A DNA stretch of 16,285 nt from Lachnospiraceae bacterium (GCA_900765975.1 CAAFTS010000153.1:1-16285); one strand, 5' to 3'; positions 1-7,253 are shown, counted from the stretch's first letter. Translations and numbers: made by a program. The notes: a model not told the origin generated them from the sequence alone.

Positions 1-38
1 ACCTGGAACTAAACATAAAAAGGGCCCTTTTCATAGAA

Positions 39-70
39 TTGGGGCGGGATTTTAACAAATCCCACCCCAA
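39..70 (-). terminator. GC-rich hairpin ending the upstream structured RNA
   Basis: Positions 39-52 pair with 57-70 around a four-base loop, with a single internal C/A mismatch, giving a 14-position stem. On the minus strand it lies directly after the 6S-like RNA. The T-run straight after it is weak, but a second palindrome (AAAAGGGCCCTTTT, about 18-31) with a T-run follows, so the two together may stop transcription. Confidence 0.55.
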
Positions 71-218
71 CTATTGACAAAGAGCCTAAGTGGCTGTCTG
101 CGGAACTGGAAGTCCGTTGCTTTCGACGATAAGCACCGGGTGCTTGACACTCTTGTTTCACAAGCGCAGGTCACAAGTGAGTTAGTCGTGATACATTGGG
201 AACTTTGATTTGTTCTTA
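71..218 (-). ncRNA. ssrS: Probable 6S-like regulatory RNA
   Basis: No convincing ORF lies here, yet the stretch has a promoter at one end and a hairpin at the other, as a free-standing RNA gene would. Read on the minus strand, its 5' CAAAG can pair with the 3' CTTTG. An imperfect stem then continues inwards (ACC with GGT, GCTTG with CAAGC), closed by an apical loop. On the 3' side a small separate hairpin (CGGA with TCCG) falls in what would be the central bubble. This rod-like shape with an asymmetric bubble is the hallmark of 6S RNA, which binds housekeeping RNA polymerase by imitating an open promoter. Length of about 150 nt is a little short for the family. The pairing was done by eye, so another structured RNA is possible. 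Confidence 0.5.
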
Positions 219-224
219 CTTCGC

Positions 225-233
225 ATTATACCA
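225..233 (-). promoter_or_regulatory. Extended -10 promoter of the 6S-like RNA
   Basis: On the minus strand this reads TGG-TATAAT, a perfect -10 box with the TGn extension. No good -35 hexamer is found 17 bases upstream, which is common for extended -10 promoters. It predicts a transcript start near 218. Confidence 0.5.
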
Positions 234-273
234 TTGTCAAATGCCTTTATATGTATTGCTTTAAAAAGATTTA

Positions 274-498
274 CTAATTGAATTCGCTTGCATCCGCTAT
301 TTGGTCTATATATGCCTCAGATAACAATTTATATAAATCATTGTCTACACCACAAAATTCAAAAGAAAAACTATATTGTGGAGCAATATGATATGGCTTA
401 AACTCGATATATAACGGATATTTCTGTAGCATCGCTGAAGCGATCAGTATTGATAGCGAAAAGAGCCACCACCAGATGATAGCAGCTCTTTCCATCAC
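274..498 (-). CDS. Small membrane-anchored hypothetical protein (74 aa)
   Basis: I do not recognise this family. The N-terminus has a hydrophobic stretch at about residues 5-25 rich in Trp, Ile and Leu, which fits an uncleaved signal anchor or one membrane helix. A short soluble part rich in Tyr and Phe and ending in acidic residues follows. An AAAAGGA-type ribosome binding site lies about 8 bases before two adjacent ATG codons, so residue 1 or 2 may be the start. The gene ends just upstream of the promoter of the 6S-like RNA and points the same way. The ribosome binding site and the hydrophobic N-terminus favour a real gene, but short length and lack of a known homologue keep confidence modest. 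Confidence 0.4.
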   Translation of the reverse strand: MMERAAIIWWWLFSLSILIASAMLQKYPLYIEFKPYHIAPQYSFSFEFCGVDNDLYKLLSEAYIDQIADASEFN

Positions 499-686
499 TT
501 TTCCTTTTAATAGCTATTATATTCATATTTTCATGCAAACTTTTTGATATCCTGTCAGTCCTTTTTAGCTTCCCTATTCCAGATACTGCGGATGTAGGGG
601 CATGATGTCGCCGAAACGGCCCGCCGCTTTCCCTGCACACAAACGATTTAAGGTACCAGTATTTACTACCTCATTAATTGAAAAGA

Positions 687-881
687 TTAATCTCCTCGGT
701 TTTTCAAAATTTTAATAAGAAGTGCAATCAAAGTATAAAGGGCGAAAAGAGTCACAATGACAAAAATCACTAAAAAAGGACCACTCAGCTCATTTGTCAT
801 CGCAGTTCTTACACCAGTAATGGTGATTACAGCCGCATAAAAAAACCACATTGCAAGAGACGAACGAAATTTTTTATTCAT
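687..881 (-). CDS. Small two-helix membrane protein (64 aa)
   Basis: The protein has a basic start (MNKKFR), a hydrophobic segment at about residues 8-27, a short polar loop with an acidic residue, a second hydrophobic segment at about 35-58 and a basic tail (KILKNRGD). This predicts a small two-pass inner-membrane protein with both ends in the cytoplasm. A GAGGA ribosome binding site lies 7 bases before the ATG, which supports translation. No catalytic motif is visible and I cannot name the family. Its neighbours, a small membrane ORF and the 6S-like RNA, give no functional clue. Confidence 0.55.
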   Translation of the reverse strand: MNKKFRSSLAMWFFYAAVITITGVRTAMTNELSGPFLVIFVIVTLFALYTLIALLIKILKNRGD

Positions 882-1341
882 AGAAACATCCTCAACTACT
901 TCCGGCTGGCGTACGCATAAATAACAAGCATCATCGCGTCACTATTTAAGTGTAATGTCATTCAATACCAGTATTCCCTCTTTTTGACTCAGGACTGAAA
1001 CTAATTATATTGTACATCATCCTATGCCTGCCGCCAATTTAATATTTCTTACTCTTTTCCTACACCATTTTTCTTACTCTTTATTTCATATAATGAATGA
1101 CAGGGAAAGATTCCTGCTCAGATTTTAAAGACTCCCTCTGAAAGGGTCGGAGCCAGGCATTGCGCCTGGCCCCATTGAAAGAAACTAAAGTTTAGACCTG
1201 GAAAAGTCTACACTTAATAAACGATCTAAAATCAAATATGTGACAGTTTTTTACAATTATTTTTATTTTTTCGCAGATGAAATACAGTGTCATCCTTCCC
1301 AGACAGTCTTTCACGTTCATGGAAGGTATCTCTCAGAGATC
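882..1341. other. AT-rich intergenic stretch without a gene
   Basis: No ORF with a convincing start, ribosome binding site and protein-like composition is found here on either strand. It holds one conspicuous GC-rich inverted repeat (listed separately at 1149-1173) and ends at the terminator of tRNA-Ala. Confidence 0.6.
1149..1173. repeat. GC-rich inverted repeat
   Basis: GCCAGGC at 1152-1158 pairs with GCCTGGC at 1164-1170 around a five-base loop, extended by two more pairs outside one mismatch. It stands out from the AT-rich surroundings. Neither side has a strong T-run, so it is more like a palindromic intergenic repeat unit than a terminator. Confidence 0.5.
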
Positions 1342-1367
1342 AAAAAAGCGGCAAAATAATTTGCCGC
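1342..1367 (-). terminator. Rho-independent terminator of tRNA-Ala
   Basis: On the minus strand GCGGCAAA pairs perfectly with TTTGCCGC around a four-base loop and is followed at once by six T residues. It lies 13 bases past the 3' end of the tRNA-Ala gene. Confidence 0.9.
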
Positions 1368-1380
1368 AGATAATGATGCC

Positions 1381-1453
1381 TGGAGACAACGGGATTCGAA
1401 CCCGCGGTCTCTGCGTTGCGAACGCAGCGCTCTCCCAGCTGAGCTATGTCCCC
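1381..1453 (-). tRNA. tRNA-Ala (anticodon CGC)
   Basis: A complete 73-nt cloverleaf is present. The acceptor stem GGGGACA pairs with TGTCTCC and includes the G3:U70 wobble that marks alanine tRNAs for alanyl-tRNA synthetase. The anticodon stem CTGCG/CGCAG holds the loop TTCGCAA, so the anticodon is CGC and the codon read is GCG. The T-arm contains GGTTCGAATCC. The discriminator base is A and no CCA is encoded, so the end must be added by nucleotidyltransferase. It has its own promoter and terminator. Confidence 0.97.
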
Positions 1454-1462
1454 ATGTGAATA

Positions 1463-1490
1463 ATTATACCACAGACGGGAAAGATTTCAA
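1463..1490 (-). promoter_or_regulatory. Promoter of tRNA-Ala
   Basis: On the minus strand TTGAAA (1485-1490) and TATAAT (1463-1468) are separated by 16 bases, with a TGG extension before the -10 box. The tRNA begins 9 bases after the -10 box, a normal distance for a short leader. Confidence 0.8.
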
Positions 1491-1569
1491 GCTCTTCTAT
1501 TTCTTTTTACTCTCTTTTTCCAATTTCCTGTGTCCACAGCCATAGCGCGAAATGCACTCATCATCCACT

Positions 1570-2118
1570 TCAGTTAAATTCAAATGCCTGCTGCTCATAC
1601 TCCATGGATTTTTTCAGTTTCTCCGGCACCTGTCCCAACAGTGCTTTGCAGCCCTCCATTCCACCCAGCCATTCTTCTATCTGTTCCTCTTTAATAATAA
1701 GCGGCATCCTGTCATGGATTTTTACCATCGATTCATTTGCCTGAGTTGTCAGGATCACAAACCGTGGCACTCCCTTCTCCATCCGGTAAACACCGGCAAA
1801 ATACAGTGTTTCTTTGTTCTCCGGCTCAAAAACGGCTTTTTCTCCCGCCCTGTTCCATTCATAGAATCCGGCGGCAGGGACAACACAGCGGCGGTGTAAA
1901 AAACTTTCCCGGAACATCACTTTGTCTGACACCGTCTCTGAACGCGCATTAAAAACAAGACTATCCGCATTCCCTTTCAGGGCGCGAAACCCCCAATACA
2001 TCATACTTGCTTCTGTTCTTCCATCACTTCCGGATGCGAAAACCGCTGCTTCATCACAGGGATGTATCTCTGTCCGCATACCGGATCTCTTATCTTCTGT
2101 AAAATACCTGCTGCACAT
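1570..2118 (-). CDS. SOS response-associated peptidase family protein (YedK/HMCES type)
   Basis: Proteins of this family attach covalently to abasic sites in single-stranded DNA through the N-terminal cysteine exposed after Met1 is removed, shielding the site from cleavage. The key residues are visible: Cys2, Asn57 and Arg59 in FNARSET, the glutamate of GFYEW (Glu87), and His135 in KIHDRMP. The usual MCGRY start reads MCSRY here. At 182 aa it is shorter than most members, mainly because the helical stretch between the N-terminal motif and the EIHP motif near residue 17 is almost absent. The active-site set is complete, so it may still be functional. It starts 17 bases after rlmB ends and is probably the last protein gene of that operon. 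The ribosome binding site is weak (GAAAG). Confidence 0.88.
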   Translation of the reverse strand: MCSRYFTEDKRSGMRTEIHPCDEAAVFASGSDGRTEASMMYWGFRALKGNADSLVFNARSETVSDKVMFRESFLHRRCVVPAAGFYEWNRAGEKAVFEPENKETLYFAGVYRMEKGVPRFVILTTQANESMVKIHDRMPLIIKEEQIEEWLGGMEGCKALLGQVPEKLKKSMEYEQQAFEFN

Positions 2119-2135
2119 ATTATCTTTCGTCCGAT

Positions 2136-2876
2136 TTATTCCATTCTCTGCCTTACAATCTCATATGCCAGGACTCCGGCTGCCACAGATGCATTCAGGG
2201 AATCAATATCTCCTTTCATCGGAATGGAGGCAATATAATCGCATTTCTCCTTCACAAGGCGGCTGACTCCATCACCCTCACTGCCTATTACAAGACCAAT
2301 CGGCCCTTTCAGATTCATACGGTACATCAGCTCACCGCCCATATCTGCGCAGACAAACCACAAGCCCTTTTCTTTTAACTCCTCGATAGTGGCTGAAATA
2401 TTTGTCACCTTTGCGACCGGTGTATAATTGATGGCCCCAGCCGATGTCTTAGCCACTGTAGATGTAAGTCCCACTGCCCGTCTCTTCGGGATAATAACGC
2501 CGTGTGCGCCCGCCTGATTCGCGGTCCGGATGATTGCCCCCAGATTGTGGGGATCTTCGATACCGTCCAATATAAAAAGAAACGGCGGCTCCCCCTTTTC
2601 TCTGGCCAGTTCTAATATATCTTCCACTTCCGCATACTTGTATGCGGCGGCAAATGCAATGACTCCCTGGTGCTTGCCTGTCTCAGACAACTGATCCAGT
2701 CTCTCTTTGGCCACATAATTAATGATCGTGTCCTGTTTTCTGGCCTCTCTTGTGATTGTTTTCACCGGGCCGTCCTGGCAGCCGTCCAGTACAAACAGCT
2801 TGTCTATCGTTTTACCGGAACGGAATGCCTCAAGTACCGCATTGCGGCCTTCTATTGTCAATTCTTCAAATCTCAC
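2136..2876 (-). CDS. rlmB: 23S rRNA (guanosine-2'-O-)-methyltransferase, RlmB/TrmH family
   Basis: RlmB methylates the 2'-hydroxyl of a guanosine in the peptidyl-transferase loop of 23S rRNA (G2251 in E. coli), using S-adenosylmethionine. The N-terminal part (about 1-75) is the L30e-like RNA-binding domain starting RFEELTIEGRNAV. The SPOUT catalytic domain follows, with motif 1 DPHNLGAIIRTA, motif 2 GLVIGSEGDGV and motif 3 SIPMKGDIDSLNASVA. This last motif forms the trefoil knot that holds the cofactor. I chose the GTG at 2876 as start, giving 246 aa: it has AGGAG seven bases upstream and overlaps the mrnC stop as GTGA, which implies translational coupling. An in-frame GTG 24 bases further upstream has no well-placed ribosome binding site. 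Other TrmH-family members are possible, but the neighbourhood favours rlmB. Confidence 0.92.
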   Translation of the reverse strand: MRFEELTIEGRNAVLEAFRSGKTIDKLFVLDGCQDGPVKTITREARKQDTIINYVAKERLDQLSETGKHQGVIAFAAAYKYAEVEDILELAREKGEPPFLFILDGIEDPHNLGAIIRTANQAGAHGVIIPKRRAVGLTSTVAKTSAGAINYTPVAKVTNISATIEELKEKGLWFVCADMGGELMYRMNLKGPIGLVIGSEGDGVSRLVKEKCDYIASIPMKGDIDSLNASVAAGVLAYEIVRQRME

Positions 2877-3343
2877 GTGTTTTCTCCTGCTCCGATGCAC
2901 TCCTGTGCATCTTCTTCCAATTCTCCCAGCTTCTTAAGCCCGTGTCCCAAAAGCTCCGCCATCCGCTCCATCTGCTCCGTCAGGTACAAATACCCCATCA
3001 GAGCCTCAAACCCGGTGGCCATCCTGTAATCTTTCATCGTCGCATGCTTTGCCATCGTCACCGATTTGGCATTGCGGCCTCTCCTGTAAACAGCCTTCTC
3101 CTCTTCGGTCAGCTCTTCCTCCAGAACCTTATAGAAATTGGCCTGGGCTTCCGCTTTCACAAGTCCTGCTGTCTTTTTATGCATCTTATTGACCTGGGTA
3201 TTGCCGTGATTCATGACAAAGGTCCGGATTGCCAGCTCATAAACGGCATCCCCCAGATATGCCAAGGCCAGGGGAGAATATTCCCTGGCCTCTACTTCTT
3301 TCAGTTTCATTGCTTCTTTAAAACAATTCAGGCACGTTTCCAT
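2873..3343 (-). CDS. mrnC: Mini-ribonuclease III (MrnC)
   Basis: Mini-III is a dimeric endonuclease made only of the RNase III catalytic domain, without a double-stranded-RNA-binding domain; in Bacillus it trims the ends of 23S rRNA precursor. The 156-aa length fits. The motif LALAYLGDAVYEL carries the catalytic Asp32, and ATGFEALMGYLYL carries the second catalytic acid, Glu113. The gene overlaps the end of cysS by 16 bases and the start of rlmB by 4 bases, the usual Firmicutes order. A GAGGG ribosome binding site lies about six bases before the ATG. The link with rlmB makes a small 23S rRNA maturation and modification module fused to the cysS operon. Confidence 0.94.
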   Translation of the reverse strand: METCLNCFKEAMKLKEVEAREYSPLALAYLGDAVYELAIRTFVMNHGNTQVNKMHKKTAGLVKAEAQANFYKVLEEELTEEEKAVYRRGRNAKSVTMAKHATMKDYRMATGFEALMGYLYLTEQMERMAELLGHGLKKLGELEEDAQECIGAGENT

Positions 3344-4734
3344 TTGACGCCCTCTCTTGTATCCTCCAGGACAATTCCCATCTCCAGAAGCTTTCCGCGG
3401 ATTTCGTCTGCAAGCGCAAAATTCTTGTCTTTTCTGGCCTGCTGTCTCTGGGCTATCATATCCTCAATTTCACTGTCCAGAATCTCTTCTTTCTTCTTCG
3501 TGATAATTCCGAGTACATCGCAGAGCTTTTCGATGGTCTCTTTCAGCCAGGACAGATAAGCCCTTGACGAGTTTTCCGATGCTGTCGTATTGCTGAATTT
3601 CACCAGCTCAAACACAGCGGATATAGCATCTGCCGTGTTGAAATCGTCGTCCATGGAAGCTTCAAATTTCTGAACAAATTCCTTAGCGGAAGTAATATTC
3701 TCTTTCTCGCTCTCTGTAAGCTCTCCTTCTGCCGCCTTTAACGCGTCATTTAACTTCTCAACCGCCGTGAGGATTCTCTCCAGGCCGTTCTTGGATGCCT
3801 CCATCAGCTCCGCGCTGAAATTGAGCGGGCTTCTGTAATGTGCGCTGAGCATAAAGAACCGAAGTACCTGAAGGTCATATTTTTCACTAATCTCCCTTAC
3901 GGTAAAGAAGTTGCCGAGGGATTTGGACATCTTTCTGTTGTCAATATTCAGGAATGCATTGTGCATCCAGTATTTAGCAAAGGTTTTTCCATTGGATGCC
4001 TCACTCTGCGCAATCTCGTTCTCATGGTGAGGAAATACGAGATCTTCTCCGCCGGCGTGGATATCAATGGAATCCCCAAGATATTTCTTCGACATAACGG
4101 AGCACTCAATATGCCAGCCGGGACGACCGTTGCACCATGGTGACTCCCAGTAAGGTTCCCCGTCTTTTTTCGGTTTCCAGAGGACAAAGTCGGTCGGATC
4201 CTCCTTGTCTTCCTCACCCGTCACTTTAATTTCACGGAAGCCTGACTGTAAATCTTCCAGGTTCTTATGGGACAGCTTCCCGTATTCCTTAAATGATTTG
4301 GTGCGGAAATATACGGTGCCGTCTTTGCCTGTATAAGCATGGCCCTTATCAATCAAATCCTGAATCATGTCAAGCATACCGCAGATTTCTTCCGTTGCAA
4401 GCGGATGGGTGGTGGCCGGCTTCACATTCATCATTGCCATATCTTTCTTACACTCTTCAATATACCGTTTGGAAATAGTATCGGCATCAACGCCCTCTTC
4501 AATCGCCTTCTTAATAATCTTATCATCAACATCGGTAAAGTTGGATACATAATTTACATCATATCCCTTATACTCAAAATAACGTCTCACCGTGTCAAAT
4601 ACAATCATCGGCCTTGCATTTCCGATATGAATAAAGTTGTATACGGTAGGGCCGCATACATACATCTTAACCTTGCCTTCCTCCAATGGGATAAATTCTT
4701 CCTTTGTTCTGGACAGAGTGTTAAAAATTTTCAT
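3328..4734 (-). CDS. cysS: Cysteinyl-tRNA synthetase
   Basis: This class I synthetase activates cysteine with ATP and loads it onto tRNA-Cys in the cytoplasm. The 468-aa length is standard. The HIGH signature is HIGNARP (36-42) and the KMSKS loop is KMSKS at 268-272. The zinc site that selects cysteine is formed by Cys27, Cys211, His236 and Glu240, matching the known E. coli ligands. The C-terminal part from about 300 is the helical anticodon-binding region. AGGAG lies seven bases before the ATG. It sits 68 bases after ispF and overlaps mrnC. The 68-base gap shows no T-box-like leader, so expression probably depends on read-through from the lipid kinase or ispF. Confidence 0.98.
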   Translation of the reverse strand: MKIFNTLSRTKEEFIPLEEGKVKMYVCGPTVYNFIHIGNARPMIVFDTVRRYFEYKGYDVNYVSNFTDVDDKIIKKAIEEGVDADTISKRYIEECKKDMAMMNVKPATTHPLATEEICGMLDMIQDLIDKGHAYTGKDGTVYFRTKSFKEYGKLSHKNLEDLQSGFREIKVTGEEDKEDPTDFVLWKPKKDGEPYWESPWCNGRPGWHIECSVMSKKYLGDSIDIHAGGEDLVFPHHENEIAQSEASNGKTFAKYWMHNAFLNIDNRKMSKSLGNFFTVREISEKYDLQVLRFFMLSAHYRSPLNFSAELMEASKNGLERILTAVEKLNDALKAAEGELTESEKENITSAKEFVQKFEASMDDDFNTADAISAVFELVKFSNTTASENSSRAYLSWLKETIEKLCDVLGIITKKKEEILDSEIEDMIAQRQQARKDKNFALADEIRGKLLEMGIVLEDTREGVKWKRA

Positions 4735-4802
4735 ATTATGTTTCTCCTGTTATTCCTTATATTAATAGGTTCCGGTTTGAATCTGTCTTTTGCGGTTTTG
4801 TC

Positions 4803-5363
4803 TTATTCCTCCGTCAGCCGGTTGGCCGAACAGCCGGAACAGCCTCCGCAGCCGGCCCCTCTCATCATTTCCCTATCATAACAGTAATTATCTACTGTCG
4901 TCAACAAGGTTATTGCCTGCGATGAAATTCCTTCGCCGTTTCCGGTAAAGCCCAGACCTTCTTCCGTTGTAGCCTTGACATTCACACGGCTTTTTTCAAT
5001 GCCCAATGCCCCGGCAATATTGTCTACCATCTGAGGCCGGTATTCCTTAAGCTTCGGCTTCTGGGCAATGATTGTCGCATCAATATTCTCTATAATATAA
5101 CAATTCTCCTCCAGCAGCTTTCCCACATGCCTGAGCAGTTCAATACTGGAAATTCCTTTGTATGCAGGATCCGTATCGGGAAAATGTTCTCCGATATCTC
5201 CAAGTGCAGCCGCCCCCAGCAGCGCGTCCATCACGGCATGCACAAGCACATCGGCATCCGAATGCCCTAAAAGCCCCTTATCATATGGAATCTTTACTCC
5301 GCCGAGAATTAAATCCCGGCCTTCCGTCAGTCTATGGACATCATATCCCTGTCCGATTCTCAT
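4803..5363 (-). CDS. ispF: 2-C-methyl-D-erythritol 2,4-cyclodiphosphate synthase with Cys-rich tail
   Basis: IspF closes the cyclodiphosphate ring in the non-mevalonate isoprenoid pathway, releasing CMP. Asp8, His10 and His42 are the divalent-metal ligands, and [19 protein letters not shown] and [16 protein letters not shown] are family signatures. The ATG at 5363 ([10 protein letters not shown]) is the start because family homology begins there and AAGGA lies just upstream; the frame stays open further upstream without homology. The usual protein is about 157-160 aa and ends near residue 157. This one runs to 186, adding a tail with the cluster C172-x2-C175-x2-C178, whose role I do not know. 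The neighbours are a lipid kinase upstream and cysS downstream. Confidence 0.95.
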   Translation of the reverse strand: MRIGQGYDVHRLTEGRDLILGGVKIPYDKGLLGHSDADVLVHAVMDALLGAAALGDIGEHFPDTDPAYKGISSIELLRHVGKLLEENCYIIENIDATIIAQKPKLKEYRPQMVDNIAGALGIEKSRVNVKATTEEGLGFTGNGEGISSQAITLLTTVDNYCYDREMMRGAGCGGCSGCSANRLTEE

Positions 5364-5502
5364 AATGTGTATCCTTTCTGTCATATTGTGTCTGATTTTG
5401 TTATCGCAGCTTCTGTGTCCTATATTATCTGTTGCATCTGCAATATCTATGACAGTTCCGCCAAAATTTCCGGCGCCTCCTGCCACACATTATCACACAT
5501 TC

Positions 5503-6426
5503 CTATACTATGATTCTGACTTTCCGCTCAATGCACCGTATATGCAGGTCACTCTGGTACAGGCAGCTCTCCCCGTCCACATGGACTGCCATCGGCCTGT
5601 CCGTATGGATCTGAACTTCCCGGCACTGATAAGTGCGAAGTCCTTTATTATGGGAGCGTTTCAGCAGTGAACGGCCCAAAATAAATAAAACCTGCAGTTT
5701 TGAGGCATGGCTCACCGCACAAACCTCCAGCTTGCCGTCGCTGCAGTCTGCCTTCGGCGCAAACCTGAAGCCGCTGCCTTCAAATGGATGGATATGCGCA
5801 GATATAAAATAAATATAATTAAATTCTACTTTCTTGCTGCCGTCGAGGAGCATATACCCCTTTGTCGGTTTCGCCTTCAGATACTGCTTCAGGCCGACAA
5901 GAATATAATTCATCTTCTGCATGCGGATCCGGTTAAACAATGGTCTCATTCTGGAATAAAGCAGATTGTGACAGACGGCGGCATCCAGACCAATGCCTGC
6001 GCTTACGGCAAATCTGCGGTGTTTTACCACATCATCTCCATAGGTGACAACACCGTAGTCCATAAGTTTATGATATTTCGGCCGAAGTACCTTTTTTAAG
6101 CATTTCCGCGGGGAACGCGGGAGCCTGAGACTTCTTGCAAGGTCATTGCCGGAACCGGTGGGAATATACCCCAGGGTAATTGTATTGCAAAAAGAAAGAC
6201 CGTCCAGCACTTCATTAACCGTACCGTCTCCGCCGACAACTACAATGATTCTCGGTTCCTGACAGCCCTTTGTCAGCTGGTCGGCATACTCAGCCGCCTG
6301 TCCCGGCCTTTCCGTCAGAAATGCCCTGTATTCCACGCACTCCAGCTTCAGCAGTTTTTCAATTCTCTTCCAGACTTTAAAACCATATCCACTCCTGGAG
6401 TGGGGATTTATGATAAAATAATACAT
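5503..6426 (-). CDS. Lipid kinase of the diacylglycerol kinase catalytic-domain family (YegS/DgkB/BmrU type)
   Basis: These soluble enzymes phosphorylate diacylglycerol or related lipids at the membrane face, recycling lipid backbones into phospholipid synthesis. Visible motifs are the N-terminal FIINPHSRSG (5-13), the nucleotide-binding GGDGTVNEV (65-73) and PTGSGNDLAR (89-98). The second, beta-rich domain includes AGIGLDAAV and the late GSGFRFAPKADCSDGKLEV segment. The 307-aa length is typical. The ATG at 6426 is preceded by GGAGG at five bases; the adjacent GTG upstream is too close to it. It is the first gene after the divergent promoter region and is separated from ispF by 139 bases. The exact lipid substrate cannot be told from sequence. 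Confidence 0.9.
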   Translation of the reverse strand: MYYFIINPHSRSGYGFKVWKRIEKLLKLECVEYRAFLTERPGQAAEYADQLTKGCQEPRIIVVVGGDGTVNEVLDGLSFCNTITLGYIPTGSGNDLARSLRLPRSPRKCLKKVLRPKYHKLMDYGVVTYGDDVVKHRRFAVSAGIGLDAAVCHNLLYSRMRPLFNRIRMQKMNYILVGLKQYLKAKPTKGYMLLDGSKKVEFNYIYFISAHIHPFEGSGFRFAPKADCSDGKLEVCAVSHASKLQVLFILGRSLLKRSHNKGLRTYQCREVQIHTDRPMAVHVDGESCLYQSDLHIRCIERKVRIIV

Positions 6427-6511
6427 CACAGCCTCCGTTGTTCTGTATATTTTTAAAGCGGCCGCCGGCAGGCAGTAGACCGCAAAACCTTTTATTTACT
6501 CACTGTTTTTA

Positions 6512-6520
6512 ATTATATCA
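6512..6520 (-). promoter_or_regulatory. Extended -10 promoter for the lipid kinase operon
   Basis: On the minus strand this reads TGA-TATAAT, a perfect -10 box with a TGn extension; the -35 region is poor. It predicts a leader of about 80 bases before the lipid kinase start and is the only good promoter seen upstream of the lipid kinase to YedK-type gene series. Confidence 0.55.
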
Positions 6521-6573
6521 TACTTCATAGCAAAAAGAGAAGAAAATTTCTATAAAATATTGTCAAAAAAGTA

Positions 6574-6602
6574 TTGACAATTGGAACAATAAATATTATA
6601 CT
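6574..6602 (+). promoter_or_regulatory. Strong promoter of the tRNA-Val/tRNA-Met pair
   Basis: A perfect TTGACA (6574-6579) and TATACT (6597-6602) are separated by exactly 17 bases. The first tRNA begins 32 bases after the -10 box. This is the best sigma-A-type promoter in the window and lies back to back with the lipid kinase promoter. Confidence 0.92.
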
Positions 6603-6634
6603 ATCTAAGCAGTCGCGATTGAGTGACAAGCAAT

Positions 6635-6707
6635 GGGGTCTTAGCTCAGCTGGGAGAGCATCTGCCTTACAAGCAGAGGGTCATAGGTTCGAGCCCTATA
6701 GGCCCCA
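6635..6707 (+). tRNA. tRNA-Val (anticodon TAC)
   Basis: A full 73-nt cloverleaf is present: acceptor GGGGTCT with AGGCCCC (one T-G wobble), D-arm AGCTCAGCTGGGAGAGC, anticodon stem TCTGC/GCAGA around CTTACAA, and T-arm AGGTTCGAGCC. The anticodon TAC reads GTA and, with wobble modification, other valine codons. The discriminator is A and no CCA is encoded. Confidence 0.97.
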
Positions 6708-6722
6708 TTCAAAACAAAACAT

Positions 6723-6796
6723 GGCGGAATAGCTCAGTTGGCTAGAGCATACGGTTCATACCCGTAGTGTCGAGAGTTCGAATCTCCCTTCCGCTA
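6723..6796 (+). tRNA. tRNA-Met (anticodon CAT), elongator type
   Basis: The 74-nt cloverleaf has acceptor GGCGGAA with TTCCGCT, anticodon stem TACGG/CCGTA around TTCATAC, and T-arm GAGTTCGAATC. It lacks the three G-C pairs of initiator anticodon stems and the initiator C1:A72 mismatch, so it is an elongator. A CAT anticodon modified to lysidine and reading ATA (tRNA-Ile2) cannot be fully excluded. No CCA is encoded. It lies 15 bases after tRNA-Val and shares its promoter. Confidence 0.95.
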
Positions 6797-6807
6797 CTCT
6801 TTAATTG

Positions 6808-6845
6808 CCCCGGATCCCTTATTTCATAAGGTGTTTCGGGGTTTT
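6808..6845 (+). terminator. Terminator of the tRNA-Val/tRNA-Met transcript
   Basis: CCCCGGA pairs with TTCGGGG (7 bp, one wobble), and inside it CCTTA pairs with TAAGG around a five-base loop. A TTTT run follows. The last codons and stop of the opposite-strand DUF3841 ORF lie inside this hairpin. Confidence 0.85.
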
Positions 6846-7253
6846 GTTGTTGAAAAGCTCTGCCTCATCCTCGGAGCCACTCTGATCATAATATCCATTA
6901 CTTAAAACGAAATGCCATCCATCAAAATCACTTAACAATACCTTGTTGTCATCAATCTCAAATTCAATACATACACATTTAGTACCCGGTTCATTGTATC
7001 CACAGCATCTAAGGTCAGGTTTCTTATGCTCCCAATTTCTAGTATGCCAAGCCCATATCGGGTACTTAACCCCCTCTGGTTCCTCGCCAATGCGCTGCAT
7101 CATTTGCCGTACTATCCAGTCATAAGGCTCCTTGAAACTAAGCGTTGCATCTGCATCACTGATTAATACAGATTTTTCAGGATCACAATGAAATACTTTG
7201 TCCGACACTAGTTTTGTCCATACCTCTACTGGCTGGATTGTCCATAACCTCAT
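6819..7253 (-). CDS. DUF3841-family protein, truncated at the C-terminus
   Basis: DUF3841 proteins have no known function; many are found in accessory and phage-related regions of Firmicutes. The family start MRLWTIQPVEVW, the core YDWIVRQM, the YPIWAWHTR segment (about 65-73) and the LLSDFDGWHFVLS segment (about 107-119) are all present. From memory the family usually runs to about 190-200 aa; this ORF ends at 144 aa. Its last codons (NKTPKHLMK) are simply the opposite strand of the tRNA terminator, so the native C-terminus was lost where the mobile segment meets the tRNA locus. The start overlaps the stop of the preceding 50-aa ORF as ATGA, with a weak AAGG site, so translation is probably coupled. 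It may be a nonfunctional remnant. Confidence 0.8.
   Translation of the reverse strand: MRLWTIQPVEVWTKLVSDKVFHCDPEKSVLISDADATLSFKEPYDWIVRQMMQRIGEEPEGVKYPIWAWHTRNWEHKKPDLRCCGYNEPGTKCVCIEFEIDDNKVLLSDFDGWHFVLSNGYYDQSGSEDEAELFNNKTPKHLMK

Noticed and set aside
398..640. Minus-strand open frame of 80 codons
   Set aside because: It overlaps the better-supported 74-aa ORF, has no good ribosome binding site and does not resemble a normal protein.
1277..1459. Plus-strand open frame of 60 codons
   Set aside because: It runs straight through the tRNA-Ala gene and its terminator on the other strand, so it is a by-product of the tRNA sequence.
4735..4802. T-box or other leader in front of cysS
   Set aside because: The gap is only 68 bases and shows neither a T-box-like sequence nor a terminator/antiterminator pair.
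6723..6796. tRNA-Met 3' end as an attachment site for the mobile segment
   Set aside because: The position is suggestive, but I found no second copy of the tRNA 3' end on the far side of the island and no integrase gene in the window.
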